Source: Dermacentor variabilis (lineage: Eukaryota > Arthropoda > Arachnida > Ixodida > Ixodidae). Taken from it: a stretch of DNA of 64,000 nucleotides. The position numbers were made by a program, and so were the translations under genes. Location of the stretch: positions 190,852,727-190,916,726 of the forward strand of contig NC_134569.1 in NCBI RefSeq assembly GCF_050947875.1, given 5' to 3'. Positions 36,045 through 48,480 of this stretch are shown in pieces. Numbering within the stretch: position 1 is the first letter of the stretch; the number at the start of each line of letters is the position of its first letter. Under the pieces are notes generated by a model. That model did not search any database, was not told the origin of the DNA, and was given only the letters and a program-made list of their open reading frames with translations.

Positions 36045-36257
36045 ATGGTAAGCTACTGCTCTGTGCCGCAGTGCTGGACGTACGCAACGGAGCCCGGTGT
36101 CAGCCTTATTCACACGTAGCCGCAGGGCAAGGAGCTGCGTGAAGCTTGGCTGGCGAAACTTAGAACCGGCAGACAGCCATCGGCTACAACTCAGGCATGC
36201 AGCAAGCGCACACGCGAGGAAGATTTCTGCTACGGCGCTGCCACTGCGCGATGTTCG
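36045..36257 (+). pseudogene. THAP-domain exon, broken
   Basis: ATG at 36045 begins MVSYCSVPQC, the start of a C2CH THAP DNA-binding finger. GVSLIHT, GKELREAWLAKLRTG and CSKRTREEDFCYG follow in THAP order, with the AWLAKLR helix where the consensus has W. The exon ends at 36257 before a strong donor GTGAGT. A TAG at 36117-36119 interrupts it, and the final zinc-binding His of the CSxHF motif is replaced (CSKRT), so no finger would form. THAP fingers occur in P-like, Kolobok and other transposases and in host regulators. No downstream exon was found, and the P-like transposase in this window lies upstream, so this is a separate gene remnant. Confidence 0.75.
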
Positions 36258-37929
36258 GTGAGTAGCAGAAAACGCGCACTGTGACGCTCGCCCGCGCCCG
36301 CTGCCCGTCTAATGTCAGGATGGTTTGGTTTATGAACTTGTTGATGCTAGATACCGGCAAGTTCACTGGAGCGGTAAGACGCACATTAAAGAAAGGCGTG
36401 GCATATGGTCATGTTTGTGTTAAGAATTAACGCACTGTATTACAAAAAAGAAGCAGAGGGAAATCGCACGCTGAGAAGACCGATAAACATACAGTTGGGC
36501 GCAACTTGAGAAATAATACTGAAATGCTCAAGAATTTACAAGACAAAAATTATTGAATCGCCGCAACGGCACATCAGTCGCCGTAGGCATCGAAGTCTCT
36601 ATAACGAAATTATTTTTGAACAGTTCTGATAGCGTCCACGCAACAATGGTTGCTAGGTACTGTCAAATGCTCATATGCTGCGGCCTAAAGCTCACGGCAC
36701 GTTGCGAAAACGCGCTCACAGCGAAAGGAAAACATTGTGCGTGGACATGCTGGTAGACGCGCAGTCGGTCGCTGCGAACCCGTGCGATCGCTGCATTGAG
36801 GCTCCATTCTGTTATGCCCCATTTGGTTTACACACAGCCCACTATACGAACATGTTTCACATTGTTTGCTCTCAGCGTTTGGCTACCTTTCCCGCAAGAA
36901 GCCGGTTCGGGAGACTCCATCGCGGCGACCAGGCGCAGTGGCGTTCACTGTACGTATTCGGTAAAGAGATAGCGCCTGTAAACGATTCTGTGCTTTCAGT
37001 TTGCCCAGGATTATTATGTCGACAGTCGAAAACTTCCCTCGTTTTGAGAATACCTACATAAATGTCCAGGAGGGCTGCCGCATGGTGTTTTTATTGAGCG
37101 CCGTAAGCGAAACCTGTGAGGAGCGTGCCACGTGATCCCTAATACTACGCAAGGGAGGCCCTTCCGGCAGATGGCGACTCCGTAACTCCTCGCCGCCAAT
37201 ACTTCGAACTCCAGCGCAAGACCTCCATACAAGTAGCATGACACCGGTTGTATACACGCAGGCAAAATTCTGTTTCTAGTAAAGAGTCTCTGTCAGCATT
37301 GACATATTTTCTATATTGTATCATCTTTTGCAATGCATCGTAGTATGACTGACTTGGTATTCATGCTCCAGGAGCCTGTCTTCTATTCTGACGGGTTCTC
37401 GCTTCAGTGAGTGACCAGCCCGGACTGCAAGTAGAAGTTGAAGTTTATTTGCATCATTACAATGAAGGAATGCGCGGGCAAAACGTGAAAATCAATTCAC
37501 TTGGGAAGCGCCCGAGCCCCCAATATACGAGGCATACAACAGGGGCTAGAGTATACCCAAACAAGGCATTTTAACTGTTTATGATTGCAGGTAAAGCTCT
37601 AGTGTTATACAAAGTTGATATAGTACCAACAGCTTGACAGTAATGATAAATACGTAATAATACTAGCAACAGTGGAAAAAGAGTACTGAAATCATGGAAT
37701 GCAAAAGTCGTGCTACGTATGCTGCACATTTCCACGTGAATGTCTTGGAATATTAGTGTGTTCCACAGAAGTGCAAGTGCATGACGTAACGTTCGCGGCC
37801 CATGCTCAGTACGACAAACTGGCACGTGCCAATATTCTTTACTGCGCAATGGATATACAATGGTATTCGTTTTTCGTGATGATATGCTAAGATGTGTATG
37901 TTCGCAGCTATGTACAGATTTTTTATATG
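36258..37929. other. No gene recognised
   Basis: Moderate AT content. 37435-37929 may be the 3' UTR of the minus-strand LINE that follows. Confidence 0.4.
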
Positions 37930-38330
37930 TTATGCATAGAAAATACTTGTATAGTTTGGCACGGGAACAACCTTCAACTGACGAAACGGTTCAGCAGTGT
38001 GTGCATTGTAATGAGCACTAGCGATATCATGTAACGCCTTCTTTTGTAGCACATGTAGTTTGCTAGTGTTAGACGTTGTCGTATTTCCCCAAACCAGGAA
38101 ACAATAGTTAAGACGCGATGAGAACAGTGTATTATAAATTAGCAATATTACGGATACGGGAAGGTATGAGCGTAGTTTTGCTGGAACCTGGCCTATTTAG
38201 GTGAGGCATAACAGCTTACGTGAGGATCCCAGCTCATGTTTTTATTAGAAAGTATTCCTAGCGTTTTTACACTATGAACTATTTCAATGTTGGAGTTGTC
38301 AAACTTTATCACTGCTATTACAATAAGCCA
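37930..38330 (-). pseudogene. Non-LTR retrotransposon RT C-terminal fragment
   Basis: On the minus strand 38330-38150 reads VKTLGI, NKNMSWDPHVS with an in-frame stop. 38145-37930 then reads YNTLFSSRLNYCFLVWGNTT, then LQKKALHDIASAHYNAHT. These are the thumb-region motifs of Jockey/CR1-type LINEs and parallel those at 5.15-5.6 kb, though the sequences are different copies. 5'-truncated and dead. Confidence 0.82.
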
Positions 38331-38430
38331 ACTTTGACGCGCAGGGAACACCACCTCTGTGTTTTTTTTTTGGAATTTATGTACAGGCGATTTGCAGCGC
38401 TGCGTGTACTAAGCTTTTCCGTTTATTTAC

Positions 38431-39264
38431 CTTTATTTCAGAGGGGCGGCGACGACCCCGTCCAATCACGTGACCGAGGTAGACAACCTCGGCCTGTGCT
38501 AACTGGCTCTTGGGAGCCTTGACTGTCAAGCCCGCTTCGCGTAAGCGGGTTAGCACTGCCCGCAAGTGTGCCATATGCTCAGACCATGATGCGGAGAATA
38601 TCGCTACGTCGTCTAAATACGGTAAAGCGAATTCTTGCTGTCCCCGCAACACTTCATCCATGAGGCTTGAAAAGCAGTATGGCGCGTTCTTCAAACCAAA
38701 ACTCAACACTTTAGGACGGAATCTTCCCATTGGTGAAATGAACGCCGCATACCTACTAGCCTCGTCTGTAAGCGGAACCTGCCAATAACCCCTGACAAGA
38801 TCTAGGGTGGAAATAAACTGAGCGCTACTAACTTTCTGAAGGCGCTCCTCGATGTTAGGGATCGGATAAATTTGATCCTTAGTGATGGAATTAAGCCTGC
38901 GGTAGTCGACGCAAGGACGAGGTTCCTTGCCCGGTACCTCAACTAACATCAAAGGGGAGGTATAATCACTCACCCGCTTCAATAACACCGACCTGTATCA
39001 TTTTCTTTACCTCAGCCTCCATAATATCGCGCTGGCGGGGCGACACCCGGTACGCCTTGGATCGTACTGGCTCTGAGGAGGTAAGTTATATGTCATGAGT
39101 AAGGACAGAAGTCCTACCAGGCCTCTCGGAGAACTGACCTTGCAACTCTTGTAAGAGCTGGTGTAGTTCGGTCTTCTGCTCAGGCGACAGCGGTGCTTTA
39201 CTGACTAAGTCACTAATGACTTGATCGGTGTCTTCCCTGTTCGTCACTGAGCCTAGTCCTGGAA
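38431..39264 (-). pseudogene. pol: Gmr1-like Ty3/gypsy reverse transcriptase fragment
   Basis: Read from 39264 down, the frame begins PGLGSVTNREDTDQ, then LSPEQKTELHQLLQELQGQF. A frame break follows near 39,085-38,990. The RT continues with PRPCVDYRRLNSITKDQIYP, STLDLVRGYWQVPL, SFGLKNAPYCFSSLMD, LPYLDDVAIFS (catalytic DD intact) and VVYLGHVIG, ending at RPSEIK near 38431. RNase H is absent. The first codons continue exactly from the last integrase codons at 56.17 kb (see that entry), which makes this the downstream half of one element with integrase before RT. Confidence 0.88.
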
Positions 39265-39430
39265 CCCAGGCAGCACACAAAGTCTTGAAAACGTCGTATT
39301 AAGGGATTCAACGTCTGAAACGGATTTTTGACCAAAACCGACGCATCAGAGACGTTCCAAACAAGATAGCTTAAAAACGAGGGGTGAATACGTTTTGAAA
39401 ACGACTCAAGGCGCCACCGCCACGCCACGG

Positions 39431-40952
39431 CGCGTCAGCCTCTTTAGCGGCTTCTACAATATTCAACAACCCATCAACGCGATGCAACTTTGCGCAAGGT
39501 GGCGATACCGTCGTCAAATCATGTCACCAAGGTGGCCACGTGATTCGTGATGCCGGGCGAGCCGGGCATAGCAGGCCCCGCACACTCTCAAGTTCAACAA
39601 ATGGCCACAGAGGGCGAAAAATCAATCGAGGCTCGTTTCAGCGTAAGCGCGCAAGTGGAGCTACTGTAATTTGGTCGAATAGTTTAATTTGTGCTTTCTC
39701 TGCTAGGGGCGCTGAACATGCTGAATTTTTTTAATTTACACGAACCATTGACATGAACAATCGAGGTGTCTAAGGATGTTTTTTTACCTCAGGCAAATAG
39801 GCAGTTGATTTTTTTTAATTTGATTGTTGAAGCTGCTTTTTAGTCATAGCGTCAAGGTTTTTGTACTTGATTAACCACCGACAGCCGACAGCCTATTGGT
39901 ATCGATGTGTTTCCTGGCCGTTGGCGTTCAAATACTACGGCGGTAAACCATTTTCGAAAGCATGCTGGTTTCGTCTGCGAGTCATTACACAGACTTGCTG
40001 TAAAGAGGCCTACTCTTGGCAAAAAATAGTGCCTCATTTTGTTTAGGCGTTGATTATCATAATGAATGCGGCGGAGGTTGACGGAATACGCTTGAAGGTA
40101 CGTTTTTATGCCGTTGATCTCCATAACACCGTAAGTACGCAAACCGTTGTCACAGAACACCCGATGCATCATTGTGTGTTCTCCGTCATCGCTTGTTTGC
40201 TGTACGCCTACTAATTCTTCACTTCTCCTTGAAGTGTTGCATCCTCCTTTTGTCCTTGTTCTCTTGTGCTTCACTTACAGTATGTCGTTCCGTCAGCTGT
40301 AATGCGCATTTGCAAAACCAATACGTTTGATAAGACGCAGTGGTTATCATAATTTCACTACACATGTATTAAGCTGGCACATATGGTTCAGATACAGATA
40401 CCTGTATGCGGACTTGCACGACGTTGATGCGGACATTAGGATAATTATGACACCCGTAAGGAAGAGGCAGCTGACGGCCGTAAGCTATTGCGTTCTTTCC
40501 GCCAAATTACCCGGCCTGGTAGTGCTCTAAAGATGCTGTATAAAAGTGACACGCGGTGACAGGGAAATTATGTTTAGCAGCCTACTGTACGTTTTGTAGC
40601 TTAGGTCTTCTTTCTTGTGCGTTTGCGCTACCCCTATTAATGAGCCATTTCTTGACTATGTAACCGCGTTTGTGTGGATCCGTAGACGTGTGCTTTTTGT
40701 TGTACTTGTAAAATGCAAATAAAATATTTTCATGCTTACTCAATCTTTGGTGTGTGCGTTTATTCCAGTCGAGGCCATCGTGCCACCTGGAAACCGCACT
40801 CTGTCAGTAGCCCTACACGAAATGCAACAGCTGGAGCGCGGCGGCACAACTCGGGGTAACGGCGGCGTAATAAACGAAAAACCGCTCGGGATGCCCTTAG
40901 AAGTCAGTTCAGAGTGTGCCTTAACTCGATATGACTCAGCGCTACATATATT
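39431..40952. other. No gene recognised
   Basis: The left end of the inferred block continues into AT-rich sequence. One 140-codon minus-strand open stretch (40274-39852) has no recognisable motif. Confidence 0.4.
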
Positions 40953-41082
40953 CTGCTGCGCCTTGATCGTGCTCCCGCCAGTTTGGTTGCTGTGTGGCAA
41001 ACGTAGCGCCTACACACATATGTAGGCGCTATGTTTGCCACACAGCAACCTAACTGGCGGGAGCACGATCGATGCGCAGCAG
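40953..41082. repeat. 130-bp near-perfect palindrome
   Basis: Left arm CTGCTGCGCCTTGATCGTGC...GTAGCGCCTACA and right arm TGTAGGCGCTATG...GAGCACGATCGATGCGCAGCAG are complementary over about 62 bp with some five mismatches. The centre is only a few bases. It would form a long hairpin in single-stranded form. Confidence 0.93.
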
Positions 41083-42370
41083 CATAGAGAAAGAAATTTC
41101 AACAAGAGCGGACACTCCCAAAGAGCCCAGCGGCCGAATTGACTGTAGCACACCAAGCGGATGTTGACTCCTTCCGGTTTCGGTTTTGGGCGCGCGCGTT
41201 TTGAACACCAGTTGGTACACGCCGCGCCGGCTCCGCTGCTCGGCGCGGCATTTTTTTTTTTTTCGCTTCTGCTGAACCTCGCGTGGCCTTGGCGTGGAAT
41301 CGTTTCATTATTAAGTAGAAATGATTGCGATTGACCTTTACAAGACTGCACCGAATCTGTCAGGTGCAATTTCATAAAGAAAACGAGAGACGTCTGCTGA
41401 AATGATGAAATGTTTATTTTGCTCTATATAAATGCTCGTTCCGGGCTTCTGCATTCATCCAAAGTTGTGGCACCAGGTAAGCAGCAGTCGTTGCCGTACG
41501 ATGCTCCACCGGATGCCATCAGCTGAAAGAAAGTAAATTACAAGCATGTATCATTTTGGTATATTGACCTAACAGGAGTATTTCGTGTAGAGGCGAAACG
41601 TGCGTAAGTGGTGAATGAGCGGCATTACAGATAAATTCACTTTTACGTACATTTCGCAGCAAAGACTCCTCCCAAACAATGCCATAAAATCTGAAGATCC
41701 GATTTTCAAGCACCCCTACTTTCCCGTGCATTATTTCCTGCACTTTAAGTGCACAAATACACAGGTGACTGCGCGTTTGTTTCCAAAACAACTTGGCCTC
41801 AGTCGACACGATGGCACGCCAAGTACACAAATGTGGCTACAACACAGGCTCAGCCAGACCATGTTACACGCTCGCAGAATGCCTTCTAGTCGCACTCGTG
41901 ATAAATTCGTGGGTGCAAAGCTTGTTTTCAGTCGCTCAGAATACATAAATGTCATGTTCTTGAGCTCCTCCGTGTTATCTTTTACGCGTCCTGCCGGCGC
42001 ATGCAACACTCCCGTGTTATCACTCTCGGCAATCGCTCGACGCGTTTTCGAGACGCGAGTACCGAAATAAGGTATATGTTGTTGCAGGGCTATAAAATGC
42101 GTCAAACTTGTCCCACTAAAATTCAGTACACGCAAAACTAACTATGGCCGGCTTGTTTGTTTTTGCTAACACCTTCACAACCCCATGCGTGGCGAGCAAG
42201 CGTCAAGATATCCCAAAAAGTTACCAAATAAATTACAATACTTTTTCGGGTCAGAGAATGCGTCACGAACTTCTACCAGTAAGATTCAGTACACGCGAAA
42301 CTAACTGCGGCACACAGCCGAGCTGCTTTTCGCTAACTGCGTCAATAAGCCGGGCGCGGCAACCGTGCTT

Positions 42371-43180
42371 CTAAACTACTCCAAATATAACGGCTTTAGT
42401 TACAATAATGGGCTTCTTCGATTTTACACTTCTGGCTACCCGCGGGCTGCCAGAGCCAGCCAGAGCGCCTTCGTTTTTCTCGGGTTGCTCCGCCCACCGC
42501 GCGACGCACTTCCGCCGGGCGTTCGTTTTGCTCGGGCTGGACGGTTCTGGCTACCCGCGGGCTGCCAGAACCTGCCAGGACGATTTTGGTCTGGCTGCTC
42601 TCTGGAAGTTCTCTGGCTAGCAGACGACTAAAAGAGGCGATGGGCGCTCGCCGCCATCTTTGCTGGGACTTCACGGATTGCAACGCGGGCGCTTGAGGAC
42701 TTACATTTACCTCGCTCAGCCAACTGTCTACGGTCATCTTCGGATTTGCTTACTTCTAGCGTTATCTTTTTAGGTGCTAACGCTCCGTTGCGCATCGCGA
42801 AGCGGTGTGATACGAGCCGTGGTGAACCGCTTGAAGCTTTTGTGTGTGTGTCCCCTGATTGCTTCTTCGCGGCGGTGAACAGAGCGCCGCGCTCTCATGC
42901 GTGCATGTTAACTGCATCGTGTTCCACGAAAGTTGTAGACGCTCATCCACACATTGCGGTACATTTTGGGTTAGTCTTTCACTGGTGGCGTTCCTCACAT
43001 ATCTCGCGTATGTATATATCTCTCCTTTCTCTGCAATTAGCCAAGGCTTTGCAGCTAGCCCATGTTCGCTCCGTCTGTCCGTCGTATGCTTAGGTGGCAG
43101 CTCGAAACCGATGTGTTCGAACTGCAGGCCGTTGATATAAGAATACACTGATTGCACTCGGTACATTAGACACACACGTA
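42371..43180. other. GC-rich non-coding stretch with a local duplication
   Basis: GGCTACCCGCGGGCTGCCAGA occurs at about 42431 and 42550; a related GCTGGCTGCCAGAACTCCG is at about 44347. No gene seen. Confidence 0.45.
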
Positions 43181-43427
43181 TGTACAATCGCCCAATTTTT
43201 TAACCTGAACGCGCGAGCATCGACCGGCCAGTCGATAAAGGACAAAAAAGCAGGTGGGGTGGGGTCCGGTTGCCGGAACAGCCTGGCAGAGGGAAGCTGC
43301 ATTGGACTGTGCATTGCGCGCACGCGCGTATTCTCGCACACTTCGCCGCTGTACTCCGTTATACGGCGCTTATCGACTGGCCGGTCGATGCTCGCGCGTT
43401 CAGGTTAAAAAATTGGGCGATTGTACA
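43181..43427. mobile_element. Foldback MITE A
   Basis: TGTACAATCGCCC at the left and GGGCGATTGTACA at the right begin 55-60 bp arms (43181-43240, 43369-43427) that are complementary without visible mismatch. About 130 bp of unrelated sequence separates them. No coding capacity. Confidence 0.9.
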
Positions 43428-43715
43428 CGGTCGTCCACTTCCAATTTGAACACGGCTCCGGGCGGCCGGCGCTCCGCGGAGCACCGCTCATGGGCGCCGG
43501 GGTAACTAACGCGCCGGCGCACTGGCAGCCACAACGTGGCCGCAGCCGCGTCGTCTGCTACAGCGCGCCTGCACTAGTGTGTGCTGGCGGCTGAGGCCAC
43601 GCTTGTGGCTGCCAGTGCGCCGGCGCGTTAGTTACCTCGGTGCCCACGAGCGGCGCTCCGCGGAGCGCCGGCCGCCCGGAGCCGTGTTCAAATTGGAAGT
43701 GGACGACCGTGTACA
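43422..43715. mobile_element. Foldback MITE B, abutting MITE A
   Basis: TGTACACGGTCGTCC at the left and GGACGACCGTGTACA at the right begin arms of about 125 bp (43422-43546, 43588-43715) with a handful of mismatches and a 40-bp centre. It shares the hexamer TGTACA (43422-43427) with MITE A. Confidence 0.92.
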
Positions 43716-46700
43716 TTGGCTTATTGCTCTCATGATTGCGACCAATGTTTTTCGTGTGAAACGTTTCGCTGGTCACAGGCGCCAGCCGCGTCCCCAGCTC
43801 CTTGGGGTCAAAATGAGAAGCACCACCAGCCACAACAAACTTTCTGAAATCGAAGCCCGTGCAAGCAGGTAGGCGCGAAATTTTATGCGTATGAGACGTA
43901 CCCGATAACCTGCTTTTTCATGTCTTGTAATGACACAGCGCGAACTCATCAATGTCGCCAGTGGGCGACGTGATCGCCGCGAACAGGGATCCTCCAACTA
44001 TCGCTTTCGAGTATACAATCACGATTTCGCGTCTTGTCATCCGCCGCGTCGGAGGCCACCTGTTGCGCTGCGCAAGGCGAGGTTGGCCCAGTACGCGTCC
44101 TGCGCCGAGTCGCGCGAAATCGCGCGAAAGTGATCGTATTCCTGAATGCAACTATATATTTTCAAGCTGGTAACGCATAAATGGGCCGACTACGCCGAGC
44201 GCGCGCCGGCCTCGCCGGGCGCTGCCATGCTGGTAGCATGTTTACATTTGGCCAGCTGTAGCGGCGTTCGATTTTGCAAACTTCGGGCAGGTTCGGGTTG
44301 TCTTGGGATCCCCGCCCACGTGACTTCCTGTCAGAACCGGAACTAGCTGGCTGCCAGAACTCCGAAAATCGAAGAGGCCCTATGTTTGGGGCCACAGAAT
44401 GCGCGAAAACTTGTCTGCCTTAGGCGCTACGACGTAGTACACGCATGTACACGCGCAAATGCGTCACGCGGCCGAGCCGGTTATCGCTTACTGCGTCAAT
44501 AAGCCGGGCGCGGCCAGCGTGCCCAAAAACTACCGAAATAAGTTACAGTAATGTTGGGGCTTATAGAAAGCGTCGCAAACATCTCCCAGGACGAGGCATT
44601 AACTCAAATTAACTGCGCCAGGACGGCGGAGCTGTTTTTCGGTAACTGCGCCACTCGACCTAAGCCTAAATGTGCTTAAAATGCGCCGCACACTGTCGAA
44701 CACAATTTCTCACCTTGCCGTAGTCCAGTAGTGCAGTGGTGCCGTGTCGAAATGCAGACGATACGCAATAAAAGCATAGAGAAGGCCGGGAGCCCCAAAA
44801 ACATGGGCTATGTCCAAAACAGACGGGTCGCCGAGCACGCGAGCTTCGCACGTACGACCGGCCTCGCTCACTCCTGCGGCTTGTCTGGCGCATGACGTAT
44901 GCACGCGCGTCTGGCGTGCCGCTAGCTTGTCGCTAGGCAACGCAACAAAAAGTTGCAAAGTATAAGTTGATTTACACGCAAAACTTTTTCACTTTTAGTG
45001 GGAAGGAATAAGAAAAATAAAACGTTGTCTGGAAGTTTATTTCACATTTTTCTTTTTCTGATGCTCGCGTCAACTAACGGATGTTGTTGAAACTAGGCGT
45101 GACGTGTTTCCTGTTGCCAGTTTTTGAAGAATGTCCCCTCTTGTTGAATTTCTTTCTCTATAGCCTGTTTCACATGCTGCGACTGCAACGACGAAAATCG
45201 GTGCTGTCGCACGCGTCGCAATGCGATTTTTAGAGGGCTCATTTCACATGATTGCGATTTCAACAATGCGACTGGTGCGACGCCCAGGGTTGCTTACTGC
45301 CAGGTTTCGTGGCACACGCTGCATAATTACTTTATTGTAGTGAATAAAATGTTTACACTCTAATATTATTGACTTATCTTGATTAGATGCAGATAATATG
45401 TACGTTTACTAATTTAAAACCGTTAGTTAAGATTTGTCTTGGGAGTGCGCGACGGCGGTTTCTGTAGTTCAGTGCGACATCGCGCACGTAAACAGCTGTT
45501 TGCAGGTGGTTCAGCGATTTTTTATTCTGTGGTTCAGCGCTGTGTGTTGTCTTATCTACCTTCTATGACCGTTTCGTTTTGCCTGCGCTACAACAATCTA
45601 CAAGATGGCCGGCCTATCGACAAGTTCATATAGCTGCCCTCACCGTATATGCAGTATTCGGAATTCGGCTGCCACGAAGTTGTGTCAGCCCAACAAGATC
45701 CTCGCGCTACCCGTGCTAGGCGTCAGCTTCTGGAGAAATGATGCGTGTGTATTGCCCGTCATTGCGCATATGTGGTGCCTGCTCCTAGCCATATTCTTAC
45801 GCCAAACGCAACAAGAAGCATCAACCCGAACGCCCGCGTGTGCCCCTGAACGAAGCCTCAAACGATCTGTGTGATTACGACGTGGAATGAAAATTGTGTT
45901 GTGAAATTCAACCTTAGCGCTAGCCTGGTTCGTCCATCGCCGTGCTTGCGCTGCGAATATGGGAGCCCTCTATAAATATTTCTAAAGGCGCAAAAGCCGA
46001 CGCATCAAATGTTTCGAGCAGTTACCGTCACTTTTGTAGAAACCTGTACGTTGTAACATAGCATTCTAAAAGACACGCTTCTCGTCCACTTGTCCCGTGT
46101 CTCGCGCTGGTAGTATACTCGGAACTTCTAACAAGAAGACCATATCAGTACGCGTTATTCATAATGCAGGATCGTAGGCCCACGACAGGCGCACTTGCCG
46201 TAGAATTTTTCAGCTTTCTGCTCAGCCTCGCACGCCTCTCACGGTTAGCCTGTTCTGTGGAAATAAATATTATTATTATATTATTAATGTTATTAGATAT
46301 TATAGTTTCTTCACTGTAATTTATAGCAATCTTCCAGATTTCTTAAGCTAGAAAGAGCGTAGGTAAGGGCGTGTTAGCTAGTCATGCATTTAACCTGTAT
46401 TAGATCAACATTGTTACGACATGCTTATGGGAGTCATTTCAAACTACATTGCTCAGCCAGAGGAAGTACAAATGCAAGCCTCAATGTTTGTTCCAATTTG
46501 GTATTCCTAAACAGATTATATTGGCAGAATTTTGTGTCTGCTTGCATTTCCTGCAATTCAATGTTCAGAGCTGGAAAAACTGATTCCTTTTCTTGCTGTC
46601 GAAAGGCTGCTTCAATGTCGATAGCAAGCTATAATTATTCATTTCGAAAGTGTTAAGCAATGACTATATGTCTAAGCTTATCAATGCATTCTTATTCCAC

Positions 46701-46985
46701 GAACACAATCAAGTTTTCTCTCTCCGTCTCATTGACAGCCATGGAATGAAACCGTTCACTTTCATAAGTACCAGGATGCAAACATTCTGGAGTTTGTCCT
46801 GAGCATTTGTCTGCATCCTATAGTGTGCATGTTTGTATCAAGTTCTGGTGTTACAATCTATAGTAATTAACTATAGTGCAACAGAAATACGATGGACAGG
46901 AACGAAGTGAACACACAGAGCGCTTCGTTCTTGTCTGTTGTCAATCTGTTGCACTTTAGTTAATAATGAATACACAGAAACTCAT

Positions 46986-48480
46986 CTAGTTTTCAGTTAT
47001 TATGTCGGGCTTATAAGCCCGCTTGTGTCCTGGAATATCTGCACGGCTATGTATCCTGTAATTTAATTTCTGGCCATGTGCTTGCAAGTCACGTGTCAAT
47101 CTCCTGATTTTCCTGACAATCTTGTGTGATGTGCAGGCCCAAATAGTTTCTGGTGAATCCATGCAGGGTGTTGTGCAAGGTGTAATCTGCACTACAAGTG
47201 CTGCTTTGATATCTTTCAGTTCAGCTTTTCTAGGTGTAGGATGACCTGGAATGGTACTCACTTATATGGGGTTTAGCTTTATGTAGTGTCATACTACTGT
47301 TACACTGCTATTGCCATGCCATATGTGCCTTATGTTTGCTTGCAGCTTCATGATTTGCAACCTCCTCTGTGTGTTTGGCAGTTGCATATAGTCTCCTGGC
47401 CTAATTGTTTGCCCCCATATTCCACGGTATGGGCCTGTTGTGTTTCAAGTTCAGGCACTCCCGAGGTTGTGTTTCTGAAGGGAGGGGTAGTCGTCTTTGC
47501 ATCTCATATGCTAGCTGGCATAGTATCTTGGGACGAGGTTCTGAGCTCTTGAGACAAAGAATTTGTGCTGCAGGCTGCAACTCTACTGTCTAGGTGCTTG
47601 TTCGTTAGCTCTTTCTCATAGAGGTCTTCAAGCATGGTAAAGTTGGAAAGACCTGTTATTACTACCCGATGCCTGTATTCGATGAGTTGTCTTTTTTGTG
47701 TGCTGCTGGTAATTCATACCGTACCATACCTTGGACACAAGCACAGCATCTGCGATTTTCTATAGTATCCACTTGTCCACCCCCATTATTTCGAGATTAT
47801 TCTTTTCACCAGGTGTGGAAGTTGCGTCCAGGCATTGCATAATTGTTTCATCCACGTGCTGGCTCTGCCGTCATGGGCTTACACTAGCTGAGGATTTGTG
47901 GATGTTGACTTGTGGGCATATTTGTCCAGCTATGTGGATCACAATGTGCAATCTGGGGTAGTTCTTGATTCCAGTTTTTCTTTTTTTTCCGACGTTGATA
48001 TGAGCTGACTTATCAGAAAGCGAGAGGCCAGACTGGCCAAGAAAGTTTGCAGTGTTGTCGAGGGCTTGTTGCATCATTCTTGATTTCTGTATAAGATAGC
48101 TTTCCCATAGACTGTAATACACCATAGGCTGTAGTGTTTCTTGTAGTATGCCCGTGTTGTTGGTGTGTGTGGGCCAAACGTACCTCCAACTTTCACCTGG
48201 AATTTTCTGCCTTTCAGAAAGTTACCGTTTAAGTGCTCTACCAGAAATGTTTTTGCTCATCATTCCTCTTATTAGAGCAGCATGAGGTACTGCTGTTAAA
48301 AGCCTCTTCACTCTCAATTCTTTCATAAGCGGTATTACACAATGTCCTGCAATAAAGTTTCTGCTGCTTATGGCCCACTCATATCTGCCAGAAGGGACAA
48401 CTCTTGAAAAAGGTTTTCTTTGTGCTATGTGTGCGACATATATGTAGTATGAGCATTCATGCCTTGACATTATACATCTG
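46986..48480 (-). pseudogene. Degraded non-LTR retrotransposon reverse transcriptase
   Basis: Read on the minus strand from 48480, SRVVPSGRYEWAISSRNF, then IPLMKEL corresponds to the RG(V/T)PQGxxxSPxLFN box. LTAVPHAAL follows, but the YADD box is lost. In 48125-47871 are MMQQALDNTANFLGQSGLSLS and INVGKKRKTGI, the post-catalytic helix. A later frame has VITGLSNFTMLEDLYE, the connection motif. 47261-46986 (STIPGHPTPRKAEL...) follows in order. At least four frame changes and several stops interrupt it. It resembles I/Jockey-type tick LINEs and is inserted in the TIR unit at 45162-50248. Confidence 0.65.

Larger units (their letters stand above)
41190..44900. repeat. Long repeat, copy B (inverted relative to 31.6-33.3 kb), interrupted
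   Basis: 41190-42370 and 44430-44900 match 33320-31640 in reverse complement, in the same order. The interval 42371-44429 has no counterpart and holds the MITE pair and GC-rich repeats. The intact stretch includes CAGCTGATGGCATCC-type exon-like sequence on the minus strand (about 41520-41425). That reads MASGGASYGNDCCLPGATT..., with a stop after about 31 codons; copy A reads similarly at 32991. Confidence 0.72.

Noticed and set aside
39852..40274. Minus-strand 140-aa ORF
   Set aside because: Composition looks random, no family motif, and it lies in repeat-derived sequence.
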